Shown: piece by piece, positions 52,741 to 62,478 of the stretch
How positions within the stretch are numbered: the first letter of the stretch is position 1
Layout: each line of letters begins with the position of its first letter
DNA from: Candidatus Rhodoferax mariagerensis
GTDB taxonomy: Bacteria; Pseudomonadota; Gammaproteobacteria; Burkholderiales; Burkholderiaceae_C
Assembly (NCBI GenBank): GCA_016719055.1
Contig: JADKAW010000017.1
Location: 88,427 to 152,426, forward strand
Direction of reading: 5' to 3'
DNA: 64,000 bases
Program-made: the position numbers and the translations under genes
Notes under the pieces: model-generated
Told to the model about the DNA's origin: nothing
The model's input: the letters and a program-made list of their open reading frames with translations, nothing else
The model's database searches: none

Positions 52741-54015
52741 ATGGATTTTGAATATTCAGCCAAGACCAAAGAACTGCAAGCCAAATTGAAGCAGTTCATG
52801 GACGACTACATTTACCCCGCTGAAGGCACCCACCACGCCGAAGTTGAAGCCAACACCGCTTTAGGCCAACGTTGGACGCCTCTGCAGATTATCGAAGACC
52901 TGAAGCTCAAAGCGCAGGCTCGCGGCCTATGGAACCTGTTCTTGCCGGGCGACAGTGCCCAGGCCGCGGGATTTGAGGGGGCCGGGCTGACCAATCAGGA
53001 GTACGCGCCACTCGCCGAGATCATGGGCCGGGTGGCATGGGCCAGCGAGGTATTCAACTGCTCGGCACCCGACACAGGCAATATGGAAACCATCGCCCGC
53101 TATGGCACCAGTGAACACAAAACACGCTGGCTCAAACCACTGCTGGAAGGGAAAATTAGGTCCGCATTTTCCATGACCGAGCCAGATGTGGCCTCCAGCG
53201 ATGCCACCAACATCGAAACCCGCATAGAGCGTGACGGCAATGACTACGTCATCAACGGCCGCAAATGGTGGATCAGCGGCGCCGGAGACCCGCGCTGCGC
53301 CATTCACATCCTGATGGGGAAAACCGACCCAGCAGCAGCGCACCACGTTCAGCAAAGCATGGTGCTGGTGCCCGCCAACACCCCAGGTGTGACTATTTTG
53401 CGGCCGCTCAATGTGTTGGGTTATGACGATGCGCCGCATGGTCACATGGAAATTTCGTACAAAAACGTGCGCGTGCCGGCTGACAGCATTTTGCTGGGCG
53501 AAGGCCGCGGGTTTGAGATTGCCCAAGGTCGCCTGGGGCCTGGGCGCATTCATCACTGCATGCGCCTGATTGGTCTGGCCGAGCGGGCGCTCGAGCTGAT
53601 GTGCAAGCGTGCCATACAGCGCATTGCGTTTGGCAAGCCGATAGCGGCGCAAACCGTCACCCAGGAGCGCATTGCAGAAGCACGCTGCAAAATTGACATG
53701 GCGCGCCTGCTGACCCTCAAGGCGGCCTGGATGATGGATGTGGCGGGCAACAAATTTGCCAAGAATGAGATCGCCATGATCAAGGTGGTGGCGCCCAGCA
53801 TGGCCTGCGAGGTGATTGACTGGGCCATGCAAGCGTTTGGTGGCGCCGGCATGTGCGACGATTTCCCGTTGGCCTATGGCTATGTCAGCGCCCGCACCCT
53901 GCGTTTTGCCGACGGGCCCGACGAGGTGCATCGCAACGCCATTGCCAAACTGGAGCTTCGCAAATACGCGCCACAGCTTAAAGTGCCCGACATGCCCATC
54001 ACCCGTGGTTGCTGA
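52741..54015 (+). CDS. Acyl-CoA dehydrogenase
   Basis: 424 residues. AFSMTEPDVASSDATNIET and YVINGRKWWISGA are FAD- and substrate-binding stretches; the C-terminal helical domain has AMQAFGGAGMCDDFPL and RFADGPDEVHRNAIAKLEL. Large ACAD10/11-like type. ATAAGGATAGTTAGCT provides the ribosome site. Works with the preceding kinase, probably in 4-hydroxyacid beta-oxidation (inference). Confidence 0.93.
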   Translation: MDFEYSAKTKELQAKLKQFMDDYIYPAEGTHHAEVEANTALGQRWTPLQIIEDLKLKAQARGLWNLFLPGDSAQAAGFEGAGLTNQEYAPLAEIMGRVAWASEVFNCSAPDTGNMETIARYGTSEHKTRWLKPLLEGKIRSAFSMTEPDVASSDATNIETRIERDGNDYVINGRKWWISGAGDPRCAIHILMGKTDPAAAHHVQQSMVLVPANTPGVTILRPLNVLGYDDAPHGHMEISYKNVRVPADSILLGEGRGFEIAQGRLGPGRIHHCMRLIGLAERALELMCKRAIQRIAFGKPIAAQTVTQERIAEARCKIDMARLLTLKAAWMMDVAGNKFAKNEIAMIKVVAPSMACEVIDWAMQAFGGAGMCDDFPLAYGYVSARTLRFADGPDEVHRNAIAKLELRKYAPQLKVPDMPITRGC

Positions 54016-54024
54016 AACCAGGCT

Positions 54025-55254
54025 TTAGTTACTCAAACCCGACCACAAGTCATTGAGGTCGGGAAAGTTCCATTTCACTGGGTCTTCACGATTCACGATG
54101 CGCTCAATGGCGCCGGGATGCGACAGGTCGACCAAAACCGGAACAATGCGCATGTTGGATTTGGTGGAGAAAAACACCTTGATGATCGGTGTCGTCAGCG
54201 ACCGTTTTGACTGCTCGGTCACCACGCCGATGCGCCCTGAAGTCAAACGCACCAGTGACCCAACCGGGTAAATGCCCATACTTTTGACAAAGGCTTGAAA
54301 CACCGTGGGATCAAAATGTCCGCTGGCCCACTCTGCCATTTTACGCAGCGACTCGGCCGGGTCCCATCCCGATTTATAGGGACGGTTTGAGGTGATGGCA
54401 TCGTAAACATCACACACGGTGCCCATTTTGGAATACAGGCTGATTTGGTCGCCCTTGAGCTGCTCGGGGTAGCCACTGCCGTCCATTTTTTCATGGTGAT
54501 GCAGCACTACATCCAAAGACATGGCATCGACCCCGCTGCTGGCCATCAGCATCTTGTAACCTTCGGTCGGGTGAGTTTTCATGATACCAAATTCGGCCTC
54601 GGTCAATTTGCCTGGTTTGTTCAAGACCTCAATCGGCATGGCAACCTTGCCCAGATCGTGCAGCAAACCCGCCATGCCGCAAGACCGTGTTAGCCGCTCG
54701 TCCAAACCCAGCTGTTTGGCCAGCGCCACCATCATGGCACAGACCGCCACAGAATGCATGTAGGTGTAATCATCTGCCGTTTTGAGCCTGGCCAGACTGA
54801 TGATCGCCCCAGGATTGCGTGATATCGAGTCAGAAATATCCTCCACCAGTTGCCGGGCCCCGCCCACATCAACTGCCTTGCCCATGCGAACTTCTTCAAA
54901 CATGGACACCACGGCGGCTTTGGCCTCCAGGCAAATGCGCGCGGCACGCTCCACCTCTTGCGCGGCTGGCACAGGTGCCGTCTGACGCTGATCTTTGACA
55001 GATTTGATCGGCAAAGGCGACGGGGCAGCGGTCACTTCAGCTTCACAGACCACAGGTTCCCCCGCTGGTACATCCAGGCCCAGACTGCAATCAATCCAGA
55101 CTTCCTTGATGCTGCTGGCCAGAATAAGGTCGATGTCTTTAGGGTCTTTCAGTACAAAACCTGTGCGCCAGAAAGGGTGATCCATCCAGGAGCCACAAAA
55201 CTCCTTGAGATGCATCCCTAACTGCAATTGTTGAACACTGACGCGCTTGTGCAT
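54025..55254 (-). CDS. HD-GYP domain c-di-GMP phosphodiesterase
   Basis: 409 residues from ATG 55254; a TTG 30 bases upstream is in frame. N-terminal DUF3391 domain (KRVSVQQLQLGMHLKE), then HD-GYP with HSVAVCAMMVALAKQLG, LLHDLGKVAMP, VLHHHEKMDGSGYP and DVYDAITSNRPYK. Degrades cyclic-di-GMP. It is convergent with the acyl-CoA dehydrogenase and just downstream of mshN. Confidence 0.93.
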   Translation of the reverse strand: MHKRVSVQQLQLGMHLKEFCGSWMDHPFWRTGFVLKDPKDIDLILASSIKEVWIDCSLGLDVPAGEPVVCEAEVTAAPSPLPIKSVKDQRQTAPVPAAQEVERAARICLEAKAAVVSMFEEVRMGKAVDVGGARQLVEDISDSISRNPGAIISLARLKTADDYTYMHSVAVCAMMVALAKQLGLDERLTRSCGMAGLLHDLGKVAMPIEVLNKPGKLTEAEFGIMKTHPTEGYKMLMASSGVDAMSLDVVLHHHEKMDGSGYPEQLKGDQISLYSKMGTVCDVYDAITSNRPYKSGWDPAESLRKMAEWASGHFDPTVFQAFVKSMGIYPVGSLVRLTSGRIGVVTEQSKRSLTTPIIKVFFSTKSNMRIVPVLVDLSHPGAIERIVNREDPVKWNFPDLNDLWSGLSN

Positions 55255-55296
55255 GAAAAATTTGAGTGGCTGCGATGGGGTCAAGTCTAATTGGGA

Positions 55297-56451
55297 TTAG
55301 TCTGACCGAACCCTCACACCAAGCTGACGCAGGTAGTTTGCCACATCCGCTGGCAGAGCTTTTGCGATGCGGGCTTTTTCGGCCAGCTCAGCGGCCGGGC
55401 CAGTCTGCCCCATTGCCGCCATGGAAACCGCTGCCCCCAACATCCAGCGTGGCTCGCCCGAGCGCAAAGCCAGCGCCCGCTGATAAGCGGCTACAGCCTG
55501 TGGGTGCTGCCCCAGGCGCTGGGCAGCGTTGCCGCGAATCGCCCAGATGTCGGCCATACCGGACAACCTGGGTTCGAGTCGCTCCAGCGTTGCCAGGGCC
55601 TCTGACGCCTGGCCATTGGCCACAGTGACCCGCGCATATTCACGCACCAGCATCGCCGTGGCGGCCATGTCTGGCCCGGCATCAATGGCGGTCGACTCCA
55701 ACTGCGCCACGGCACCTTTGAGCAGCGCGGCGGCAGCGCCGCGCGAACCCTCGCCCCACAGGGCCTGTGCCTGCACCACCAGTTCCTGAGTGGTAGGCCG
55801 CGCCGTCTTGAGGGTCGTCAGCACACCCGGGGTGGCGGGTGCTACCGCCGACTCAGCCAGCCCAGAGGACACAGCTGCAGCGGGCGCGCTGGCAGTGGCC
55901 TGGGAGGACGGCGCAGAAGATGATAGTTTGAGCGTCAGTTTTCCTGTCGCCAGGTTATCTGCCGGGTCACCCGGTAAAGGCGCCACTGGCGCTGGCATTT
56001 TGGCGGCCAACGGCTTCTGGATGGCTGCAGATGAACCAGACACCGACTTGCCAACTACTGGCTGCGAAGCCGCTGAGGGCAAAAAAACCTCCGGATCGGC
56101 ATTGGCTGCAACACCCGGCGCCGATGACGGTGCTTGCGGCTGTGACTGCGGCACCGCCACCTTAGCCACAGCCGCCGCGTCTACGGCTGGGCTGTCTGGC
56201 AGTTGATGCTGCCACCACCAGGTCGTGTAAGCCACCACGGCCAAAAACATGCTCCCTACTGCAAACCAGGCCGCGCGCAAATACGGCGCGCCTGTTGGCC
56301 GACCGGGCGCGAGCGAGCGCTCATTGCCAACGGCGAGGGTACCAACCGTCAAGTCATCGACACTACTTCGAAAAGTTTTTGCAGTTTTAACCGTGGCCTG
56401 CGCCTGTTGGCGACTGTCAAGATCACGCAACATTTTGTTGATGACACTCAT
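55297..56451 (-). CDS. mshN: MSHA biogenesis TPR protein MshN
   Basis: 384 residues from the ATG overlapping the mshM stop. SVINKMLRDLDSRQ is the typical MshN start; a membrane helix (AWFAVGSMFLAVVAYTTWWW), an Ala/Pro/Ser-rich linker and C-terminal TPR repeats follow. It links inner membrane pilus parts. Confidence 0.85.
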   Translation of the reverse strand: MSVINKMLRDLDSRQQAQATVKTAKTFRSSVDDLTVGTLAVGNERSLAPGRPTGAPYLRAAWFAVGSMFLAVVAYTTWWWQHQLPDSPAVDAAAVAKVAVPQSQPQAPSSAPGVAANADPEVFLPSAASQPVVGKSVSGSSAAIQKPLAAKMPAPVAPLPGDPADNLATGKLTLKLSSSAPSSQATASAPAAAVSSGLAESAVAPATPGVLTTLKTARPTTQELVVQAQALWGEGSRGAAAALLKGAVAQLESTAIDAGPDMAATAMLVREYARVTVANGQASEALATLERLEPRLSGMADIWAIRGNAAQRLGQHPQAVAAYQRALALRSGEPRWMLGAAVSMAAMGQTGPAAELAEKARIAKALPADVANYLRQLGVRVRSD

Positions 56452-57374
56452 GCCGCTTTTCCTCGTGGCAACAGCCAACGTGCAAACCATCGTCCGCGCG
56501 TGGCCTTCCAACCCAAAGCCGCCGACTGCACCCCTGGCGTATCAAGGCCCGCCAGACGCACGTGGCTGTGCGTCACACGGTGCGTGTTTTCGCCAAAGGC
56601 CAGCATTAGGCACTTGTGAGCCAGCACGTTCACCAAACGAGGGACACCGCCGCTCAATTTGGCCAACGCTTTGGCCGCAGGTCCGTCAAACACCTGCAGG
56701 TCTGTGCTTTCACTCACCGCCGCAGTGGCCAGGCGATGCGCCAGATACAAAGGCACTTGCGTGGCACTCATCGGGCCCAAATACTCACTGAACGTAATGC
56801 GCTGCAACAACTGCCGAATTTCTGGTGCAGCCAGTTTGGCATCCAGCTCGGGTTGACCCAACAACACCAATTGCAGCAGCTTTTGTTTTTCGGTTTCCAG
56901 GTTGGACAACAGTCGCAGGCTCTCGACTGTGCGCAGCGGAATAGCCTGTGCCTCGTCAATACACACCACCACCCTGTGACCCTCCTGGGCATGTTGAAAG
57001 AGGCAATTGGCCAGCAGGGTCATGAGTTGGTGCCGGTTCAGGCGTAAATGGCCCGAGGCATCGCGGCGCCGGGCAGGGGCCGGGTCGACCCCCAGTTCGT
57101 CAAGCAAGGCCATCAGCAGATCGTCAGGGCCCATGTCGGGATTGGGAATGTAGGCCGTGATGCACTCGCCGTGCAGGGTTTTTAGCAGTTGGCGGCACAG
57201 CACGGTTTTGCCACAGCCAACCTCGCCCACAATTTTCAGGAAACCTTCACCTCCACGCAACGCCACCAGCAAGGTGTTGAGCGCCGCCTGCGCACTTTCA
57301 TGCGGATAGAAAAAAGCGCTGTCCGGAGTGATTGAAAACGGTGCCTCGCGCAACCCAAAATGGCGCAAGTACAT
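56448..57374 (-). CDS. mshM: MSHA biogenesis AAA ATPase MshM (ExeA family)
   Basis: 308 residues. Walker A GEVGCGKT, Walker B VVVCIDEAQ and the sensor LLGQPELDAKL. N-terminal HFGLREAPFSITPD is typical for ExeA/MshM. Downstream of the secretin gene by 2 bp. Confidence 0.92.
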   Translation of the reverse strand: MYLRHFGLREAPFSITPDSAFFYPHESAQAALNTLLVALRGGEGFLKIVGEVGCGKTVLCRQLLKTLHGECITAYIPNPDMGPDDLLMALLDELGVDPAPARRRDASGHLRLNRHQLMTLLANCLFQHAQEGHRVVVCIDEAQAIPLRTVESLRLLSNLETEKQKLLQLVLLGQPELDAKLAAPEIRQLLQRITFSEYLGPMSATQVPLYLAHRLATAAVSESTDLQVFDGPAAKALAKLSGGVPRLVNVLAHKCLMLAFGENTHRVTHSHVRLAGLDTPGVQSAALGWKATRGRWFARWLLPRGKAA

Positions 57375-57376
57375 GT

Positions 57377-59155
57377 TTATTGACCATCAGCCGGCTGGTG
57401 GACGACCTTGCCGTCTATGCGGATGATGCGGGCCCGCGCCGCGTCCATGTCATCCAGTGCGGTGCGGCTGCGACGGTTTTGCGCTTCCCAGTCTTGCTGG
57501 CTGCGGATGATGGTGGGTTTGATCAACACCACCACCTCCTTCTTGCGCCCCGTGTTGGCCTTATTGCCCAGAATATTGGAGAAAACCGACTCGCTGGAAC
57601 CTGGCAAGCCCGACGACGTGCGGTTAGACTCAATCTGCATCAGCCCGCCAATCGCCACAATCTTGCCGTTCTGAATGCGCACCAGCGTGTCGGTTTCATT
57701 CACGTTGCTTGAAGCCAGTGGAAATCGGTAGTTACCAATTGCACCCAGGTCAACCTGTTTGGTCTTTTCGGACACTGTGGTGACCGAGGGATGGACATGC
57801 AGGGTAATGTTGTTGCCCTCGTCAATTTGTGGTGTGACATCCAGCGAAATGCCTGAGAAAAATGGTGTCAGGGTGATACTTGGCAAGGTCGTGTTGGAAC
57901 CCGACGTGGTCGACCCGCTGGCGCTGCTCCCCCCGCTGACACCAGTGACATAGAAATCATCGGTGCCCACTTTGAGCACTGCCTTTTGATTATTCAAAGT
58001 GGCAATGCGCGGGCTTGACAATATCTGCACATCACCCCGGGTTTCCAGAAAGCCCAGCACGGCCTGAAACCCTTCTGTGGCCAGCGCCAGTCCAAACAGG
58101 CCCGTGCCCGCTGCCGGCAGCGCCACAGCATCGACCAGCAAAGAGGTGCCAGCGCCAGGAAATCCGGGCAAGTTGGGGTGCACACCACGAATCAGCGCAT
58201 TGCTTTCGGCATTGCCACCCAGCACGCCAATGGCACCCGTGGCGTTGCTGGTGTTCTTCAACGCTGACCAGTCGATGCCGCTCTGATAACCATCCCGCAG
58301 CTCGACCTGGACAATCTTGGCTTCCAGCACCACCTGCCGCTCAATGGCAAGCTGGGCCGCCTTGAGAAAGCTCTCTACCTGGCGCAGTTCTTCGGGCATG
58401 GCACGCACGGCCATGATGCCCGCCTGCGGACTGGTGATGACGCTACGGCCCTCACCGCCACCGACAATGCCTTTGATCGCAGCCGAGATTTCGGTCCAGT
58501 AATCGGTTTTGGAACTGGTGCTGACTCGGCTGCCACTGGACTGATCCGAACCACTGGCCGCACCAGCGGTTGCTGAGCCCGTGCTGCCCCCGGATGCCTG
58601 CATGGCACCGCCGGAAGATACCCTTAAATCGCTGTTGCCACTGCGCTGGGATTGCGGGTAGTTGATGGTAAAAATGCGGGTTTGCAGGGTTGGCGGATAA
58701 ACGGTGATGCGGCGGCCGTCAATTTTGAAGTCGTAGCCATACACCTCACGTATGGCATCCAGCGCCTCAGGGATGGTGACACCGCGCAGAGTTACCGATA
58801 GCGTGCCGCTGACTGCCGGGTGCATCAGCATGCTGTAACGCGTGTCGGACACGATCGCCAAGAATACCTCGCGGGCTTGCGCGTTGTTGATCAGCAGGTC
58901 AATTTTGGGCTCGGGCGGCATGGGCACAGCCGCTTGTGCCGGCTCGGCCAACGCGTCGGTGATGCGCGCTGGCACCTGCACCTCAGCTTCGGCAGGCGCT
59001 GGCATGGGCACCTCTTCACGAATCGCCTCACTCACACTGGGTGTACGCAGCGGCCGGTCAACACCACAGCCACTCAGCACAGCCGCGCCCAGCAGCACGG
59101 CCACCAGGCAGAAAACAGGTGAAACATCATTCATGGTGCGCGCTTCTCGGTTCAT
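57377..59155 (-). CDS. mshL: MSHA secretin MshL (PilQ/GspD family)
   Basis: 592 residues (ATG 59155; ATG 59134 also possible). Lipoprotein signal to LSGCG; STN and N-domains; C-terminal secretin domain with VQILSSPRIATLNNQKAVLKVG and LTPFFSGISLDVTPQI. A Gly/Ser-rich insert lies near residues 185-220. Forms the outer membrane pore of the pilus. Confidence 0.94.
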   Translation of the reverse strand: MNREARTMNDVSPVFCLVAVLLGAAVLSGCGVDRPLRTPSVSEAIREEVPMPAPAEAEVQVPARITDALAEPAQAAVPMPPEPKIDLLINNAQAREVFLAIVSDTRYSMLMHPAVSGTLSVTLRGVTIPEALDAIREVYGYDFKIDGRRITVYPPTLQTRIFTINYPQSQRSGNSDLRVSSGGAMQASGGSTGSATAGAASGSDQSSGSRVSTSSKTDYWTEISAAIKGIVGGGEGRSVITSPQAGIMAVRAMPEELRQVESFLKAAQLAIERQVVLEAKIVQVELRDGYQSGIDWSALKNTSNATGAIGVLGGNAESNALIRGVHPNLPGFPGAGTSLLVDAVALPAAGTGLFGLALATEGFQAVLGFLETRGDVQILSSPRIATLNNQKAVLKVGTDDFYVTGVSGGSSASGSTTSGSNTTLPSITLTPFFSGISLDVTPQIDEGNNITLHVHPSVTTVSEKTKQVDLGAIGNYRFPLASSNVNETDTLVRIQNGKIVAIGGLMQIESNRTSSGLPGSSESVFSNILGNKANTGRKKEVVVLIKPTIIRSQQDWEAQNRRSRTALDDMDAARARIIRIDGKVVHQPADGQ

Positions 59156-59166
59156 GGGGTGAGACT

Positions 59167-59556
59167 TCACGGTTTGACAACGGCGGGCATTTGCGCAGCG
59201 GATGGGGTTGACGAAGCCGTTGCAGCCACAGTAGCACGGCGCTCGACACCACTGAAAATCGGCACCTTGCGCACAATGCCGTTTTCAAGCAGCCAGACCT
59301 CGGAATCAGTGATCCGCTCAATCTGAGTATTGCCAAATTTTTGCCCTTGGGCATACAGCCGGGTGCCAACCACCAGCCGGGGTACGCCTTCACGTATCAC
59401 CACCGACACGGTGCGGATATCAGCGTCACCTGGGTCGGTGGCAGCACTGGGCGGCGTAAGGCCAGCTGCAAGCGGTGGAACTGTGGGGTCGCGCAAATCT
59501 TGCGCCGCCACGGCACTCACCCAGCACAACACACAAGCCCATTGAATAAACCTCAC
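59167..59556 (-). CDS. mshK: MSHA biogenesis protein MshK
   Basis: 129 residues with signal peptide (cleaved near AVAAQ) and the LRDPTVPP motif typical of MshK. QKFGNTQIERITDSEVWLLENG resembles the PilP-type beta domain. Overlaps mshJ. Confidence 0.82.
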   Translation of the reverse strand: MRFIQWACVLCWVSAVAAQDLRDPTVPPLAAGLTPPSAATDPGDADIRTVSVVIREGVPRLVVGTRLYAQGQKFGNTQIERITDSEVWLLENGIVRKVPIFSGVERRATVAATASSTPSAAQMPAVVKP

Positions 59557-60203
59557 GGAGTTACCTCACCGAGCAAAAACAGCTTGAGGGTCAATTCTGG
59601 CAGGTCTTTGTCACTTTTCAGGTTCATTTCACCCCAACGCACCGAGGGCATGGCAGATTCAAGCGCGCTCACATAGCGCGTCAGGTCGGCATAAGACCCA
59701 GCGACTGTTAAGGCCACGCCCTGGCGCGTTAAACCCGGTGGCAAGGCTGCAACGCCGCCAGCCGCACCATTGGCATTTCCAGGACCAGCCACTTCGGGCG
59801 CCAATGCTGCGGTCTTGACCAGTGTCAGACCCTCATGGCGGCGCAGCAGATGCACCAAGGCCTGTGCCAACGGTGCAGACTCGGCTGTGCCGGGCAGCAA
59901 CTGGCGCACGGTCTGGTTAACTTGCTCGGTCTGGGCTGCAATTTGAACCAATTCATCACGCAAATTCTGGCCAGCAATGGCAGGAACAGCGCTTAACCTC
60001 AGGGTGTCACGCATGCGCTGCAATTCACCGCGCTGTTTTTCAACCCGCACAGACAACTGCTTGTAAGCGGTCTGTGCCGGCGACAGCCACAGGATGTCAA
60101 CCACCGCGCCGCAGCACACCAGCACCGACAGAAACATAAAAATTCGCTCACGCAAGCTCAGCCCATCAATTCGGGCCATCTGGGCCAGCCAGATGGCTTT
60201 CAT
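59553..60203 (-). CDS. mshJ: MSHA biogenesis protein MshJ (PilO-like)
   Basis: 216 residues: a membrane helix (MFLSVLVCCGAVVDILWL), a coiled region (KQLSVRVEKQRGELQRMRDTL) and a ferredoxin-like C-terminal domain, as in PilO/MshJ. Four-base overlaps with both neighbours. Confidence 0.85.
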   Translation of the reverse strand: MKAIWLAQMARIDGLSLRERIFMFLSVLVCCGAVVDILWLSPAQTAYKQLSVRVEKQRGELQRMRDTLRLSAVPAIAGQNLRDELVQIAAQTEQVNQTVRQLLPGTAESAPLAQALVHLLRRHEGLTLVKTAALAPEVAGPGNANGAAGGVAALPPGLTRQGVALTVAGSYADLTRYVSALESAMPSVRWGEMNLKSDKDLPELTLKLFLLGEVTP

Positions 60204-60934
60204 GGTTTGCCTCCTGCTGCGGTTTTGTCAGCGACGGGCTGGGCTGTGCTGCTGACCAGGCTAAACGACCAAACCGGCGGCAAAGCGGTAGTTGCCACAG
60301 CCCCGCTCGCTGCCAACGCCGCCGGGCTCGCAATGGCCGACCTGGCTGCAGCCCGGGCGCCACCGCCGGCCAACAATGATTCGGGTTTGACACTTTCCAC
60401 CTTGACCGTGCTCAATATCTGGCCACGCAACAATGTACTGCCCGCCAGCCGATTCACCCATGGGTTCAAGGCCGCAGGCTCCAGCGTGAAACCGCCAACT
60501 TCGAGCCGGTAGTCATCGGCTTTAACGCTGGTCACCCAAACCACATCTGGAATACTTTGGGCCACCAGGAGCAGGCGCGCAGCATGGCCATCACCTGGCT
60601 GAAAAAGCCCTTGCGACAACGCCGCCAACACTTTTTCGCGCTGTTGCAAGCTGGCGCGGCGAGTTTTGATCTCTTGCGCCAGGGTCTGCTCAACAGGCGC
60701 TGACGACTGCTTGCTGCGCTCAATGGCCGCGCGCAAACCGTCGAGCTCCTTGGTTTGTGCGTCCAGAATCAGCTTCAGACTGGCGCTGGCCTGACCCAGG
60801 TTTGAAACCCAGACCGCACTCAGCACACCACCCACCACCAGCAGGGTGGCCAATGCCTGTGCCAACGATTGCGCAGCAAAGCGGCTTGTTCGCTTGCGCA
60901 ATACCGGAAGACACAGATTGACTTGTTGTGCCAT
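60200..60934 (-). CDS. PilN-domain protein of the MSHA cluster (MshI2-like)
   Basis: 244 residues from ATG 60934 (MAQQVNLCLPVL, the usual PilN-type start). One membrane helix, a coiled stretch and a C-terminal ferredoxin-like fold. Acts with MshI and MshJ as the inner membrane alignment complex. Confidence 0.82.
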   Translation of the reverse strand: MAQQVNLCLPVLRKRTSRFAAQSLAQALATLLVVGGVLSAVWVSNLGQASASLKLILDAQTKELDGLRAAIERSKQSSAPVEQTLAQEIKTRRASLQQREKVLAALSQGLFQPGDGHAARLLLVAQSIPDVVWVTSVKADDYRLEVGGFTLEPAALNPWVNRLAGSTLLRGQILSTVKVESVKPESLLAGGGARAAARSAIASPAALAASGAVATTALPPVWSFSLVSSTAQPVADKTAAGGKP

Positions 60935-60962
60935 GGTTAAAAATGTCCGGCTTTGCTGCTCA

Positions 60963-62045
60963 CTATGTTGCGCCATCGGTTCGCAGCAACACACCCAGCA
61001 AAGGCATACAAAGGGCCTGATCAGCCGGCGTAGCAGTGTCAAAACCGGCAAACAGGGTGCCAACTTCCAGCGCCGTGACCAACTGACCCAATTGCTGCGT
61101 CAGCCATTGCGCCAGCTCAGTGCTGCGGTCTCCGGCAAACACCCGCAAACCATTGAGCGGCAGGCTGGACCAGGTGCGGTCCCACACATCCAGCGAGCGC
61201 TGGATTTCGACCACCAGCCGCTGCGACTGCTCGTCGTCTGCGCTGGCACCACTGGCAGTCGCAAACCGCGGCTGCTCCGAATCAGAATAACCTTGGCCAT
61301 AAGGCGCTGCGGTGCCGCCATAAGTAGGCACATATTCCTCGACCGGGGTAAACCCATCTACGGGCGCAACAACTTCAATGCTCTGACCCCAGGTACCTGA
61401 CAAAAAGCCCTCTGGCAAATCAAAGCGGCGGGTATAAAACAGTTCCTCGTTGGCGGCGATCGTCAGCACTGCTTGATGCGCGTCATCCAGAATCAGGGCG
61501 GCATTGGCTCGCTGCAATGTTCCTTCGCGCTGCGTCAGAGCGGTTTGCAGGTTACGTTGCGCACTTTCCTGAATGTCGATCACCGACACCTCGCAACCCA
61601 CCGCTTTGGCCAGGTCCAGCACCTCTTTGACCACCTGGTTGGTGGCGGCCACCACAAACGAATGGCCCGCACCCTTGTGTTGGCCGTCGCCTACCTGAAT
61701 CACGTCAATCGTCACGTCATCCACATGGGTTTGCAGCATTTCACGCACTTGGTAACGCGCCGCAGCACGAAGCTCCTCCGGCGGCACGGCGGGGGTGGCA
61801 ATTTGCAGTAACTGGTATTGTTCGGAACGCAACATGACGGTAGCCTGCGCGCCCTTGAGACCCAAGCCCTGCAAGCGCTTGATAAACTGATCATGATCGT
61901 CGGCACCCTGCTGCGTCACACCGATGGACAACACCTTGAAAGTGCCATCGGCCTGGTCGCTGGCGTGGACAAAGGCCAGGGTTTGACCTGACCAGGACCA
62001 TACCCACTGGGTGACCGAGCGACCGCGTTGCCATGGCCAGCGCAT
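60963..62045 (-). CDS. mshI: MSHA biogenesis protein MshI (PilM-like)
   Basis: 360 residues with an actin-like PilM/MshI fold: ELRAAARYQVREMLQTHVDD, DIQESAQRNLQTAL and a C-terminal part. Gene order mshI, PilN-like, J, K, L, M, N matches MSHA clusters. A Tyr/Gly/Ser-rich loop is present near residues 230-275. Confidence 0.85.
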   Translation of the reverse strand: MRWPWQRGRSVTQWVWSWSGQTLAFVHASDQADGTFKVLSIGVTQQGADDHDQFIKRLQGLGLKGAQATVMLRSEQYQLLQIATPAVPPEELRAAARYQVREMLQTHVDDVTIDVIQVGDGQHKGAGHSFVVAATNQVVKEVLDLAKAVGCEVSVIDIQESAQRNLQTALTQREGTLQRANAALILDDAHQAVLTIAANEELFYTRRFDLPEGFLSGTWGQSIEVVAPVDGFTPVEEYVPTYGGTAAPYGQGYSDSEQPRFATASGASADDEQSQRLVVEIQRSLDVWDRTWSSLPLNGLRVFAGDRSTELAQWLTQQLGQLVTALEVGTLFAGFDTATPADQALCMPLLGVLLRTDGAT

Positions 62046-62141
62046 CAGAGCGACTCCCGCCGCAGGTAAAGGCTAAAAAAATTCGGGGAACACATCAAAA
62101 AAATAGGGACAAGACTGTTTCGATGCTCTGAGTTTAATAGC

Positions 62142-62300
62142 TCATGGGTTTTCACCCTGGAGGGGTTGTGCCTGAAACGCAAAAATGCACAGCGTCGGCT
62201 CAATTGAGCTTGAAAACGTCGTCCGGCGTGCCAGCATCAGGGCTGTTGTCGGCCCAATGCGTTTCAGCATCTCCTTGGCGATGATGTCTTTGTCGGCCAT
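62142..62300 (-). CDS. Short ORF, possible gene fragment
   Basis: 52 codons starting MADKDIIAKEMLKRI behind AGGAG; after that the sequence looks non-protein-like and may be frame-shifted. No family assigned. It lies between repeats in the mshI-mshQ gap, so it may be a gene remnant. Confidence 0.25.
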   Translation of the reverse strand: MADKDIIAKEMLKRIGPTTALMLARRTTFSSSIEPTLCIFAFQAQPLQGENP

Positions 62301-62341
62301 AGGTCAAACAATCTCCTGATTGGATAGGAACCTCAGCTTGT

Positions 62342-62424
62342 GTAGGTCGGGTTAGCGCAAAGCACGTAACCCGACAGTTTGGCGATTGAATTATCGGGTT
62401 ACGCCTATGGCTAACCCGACCTAC
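62342..62424. repeat. Large imperfect inverted repeat (TAGGTCGGGTTAG type)
   Basis: Left arm 62342-62374 starts GTAGGTCGGGTTAGC; right arm 62394-62424 is its complement ending GCTAACCCGACCTAC. A 19-bp loop separates them. The core is a motif I have seen as an intergenic palindrome in many proteobacteria; function unknown. Confidence 0.7.
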
Positions 62425-62478
62425 TCCGAGCCTATTGGCGACTGGCTGAAGATCATTGCTAATCAGGAACAATCTTGC

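Noticed and set aside
62200..62472. 90-codon leftward frame in the mshI-mshQ gap
   Set aside because: It runs through the inverted repeat and has no protein-like composition.
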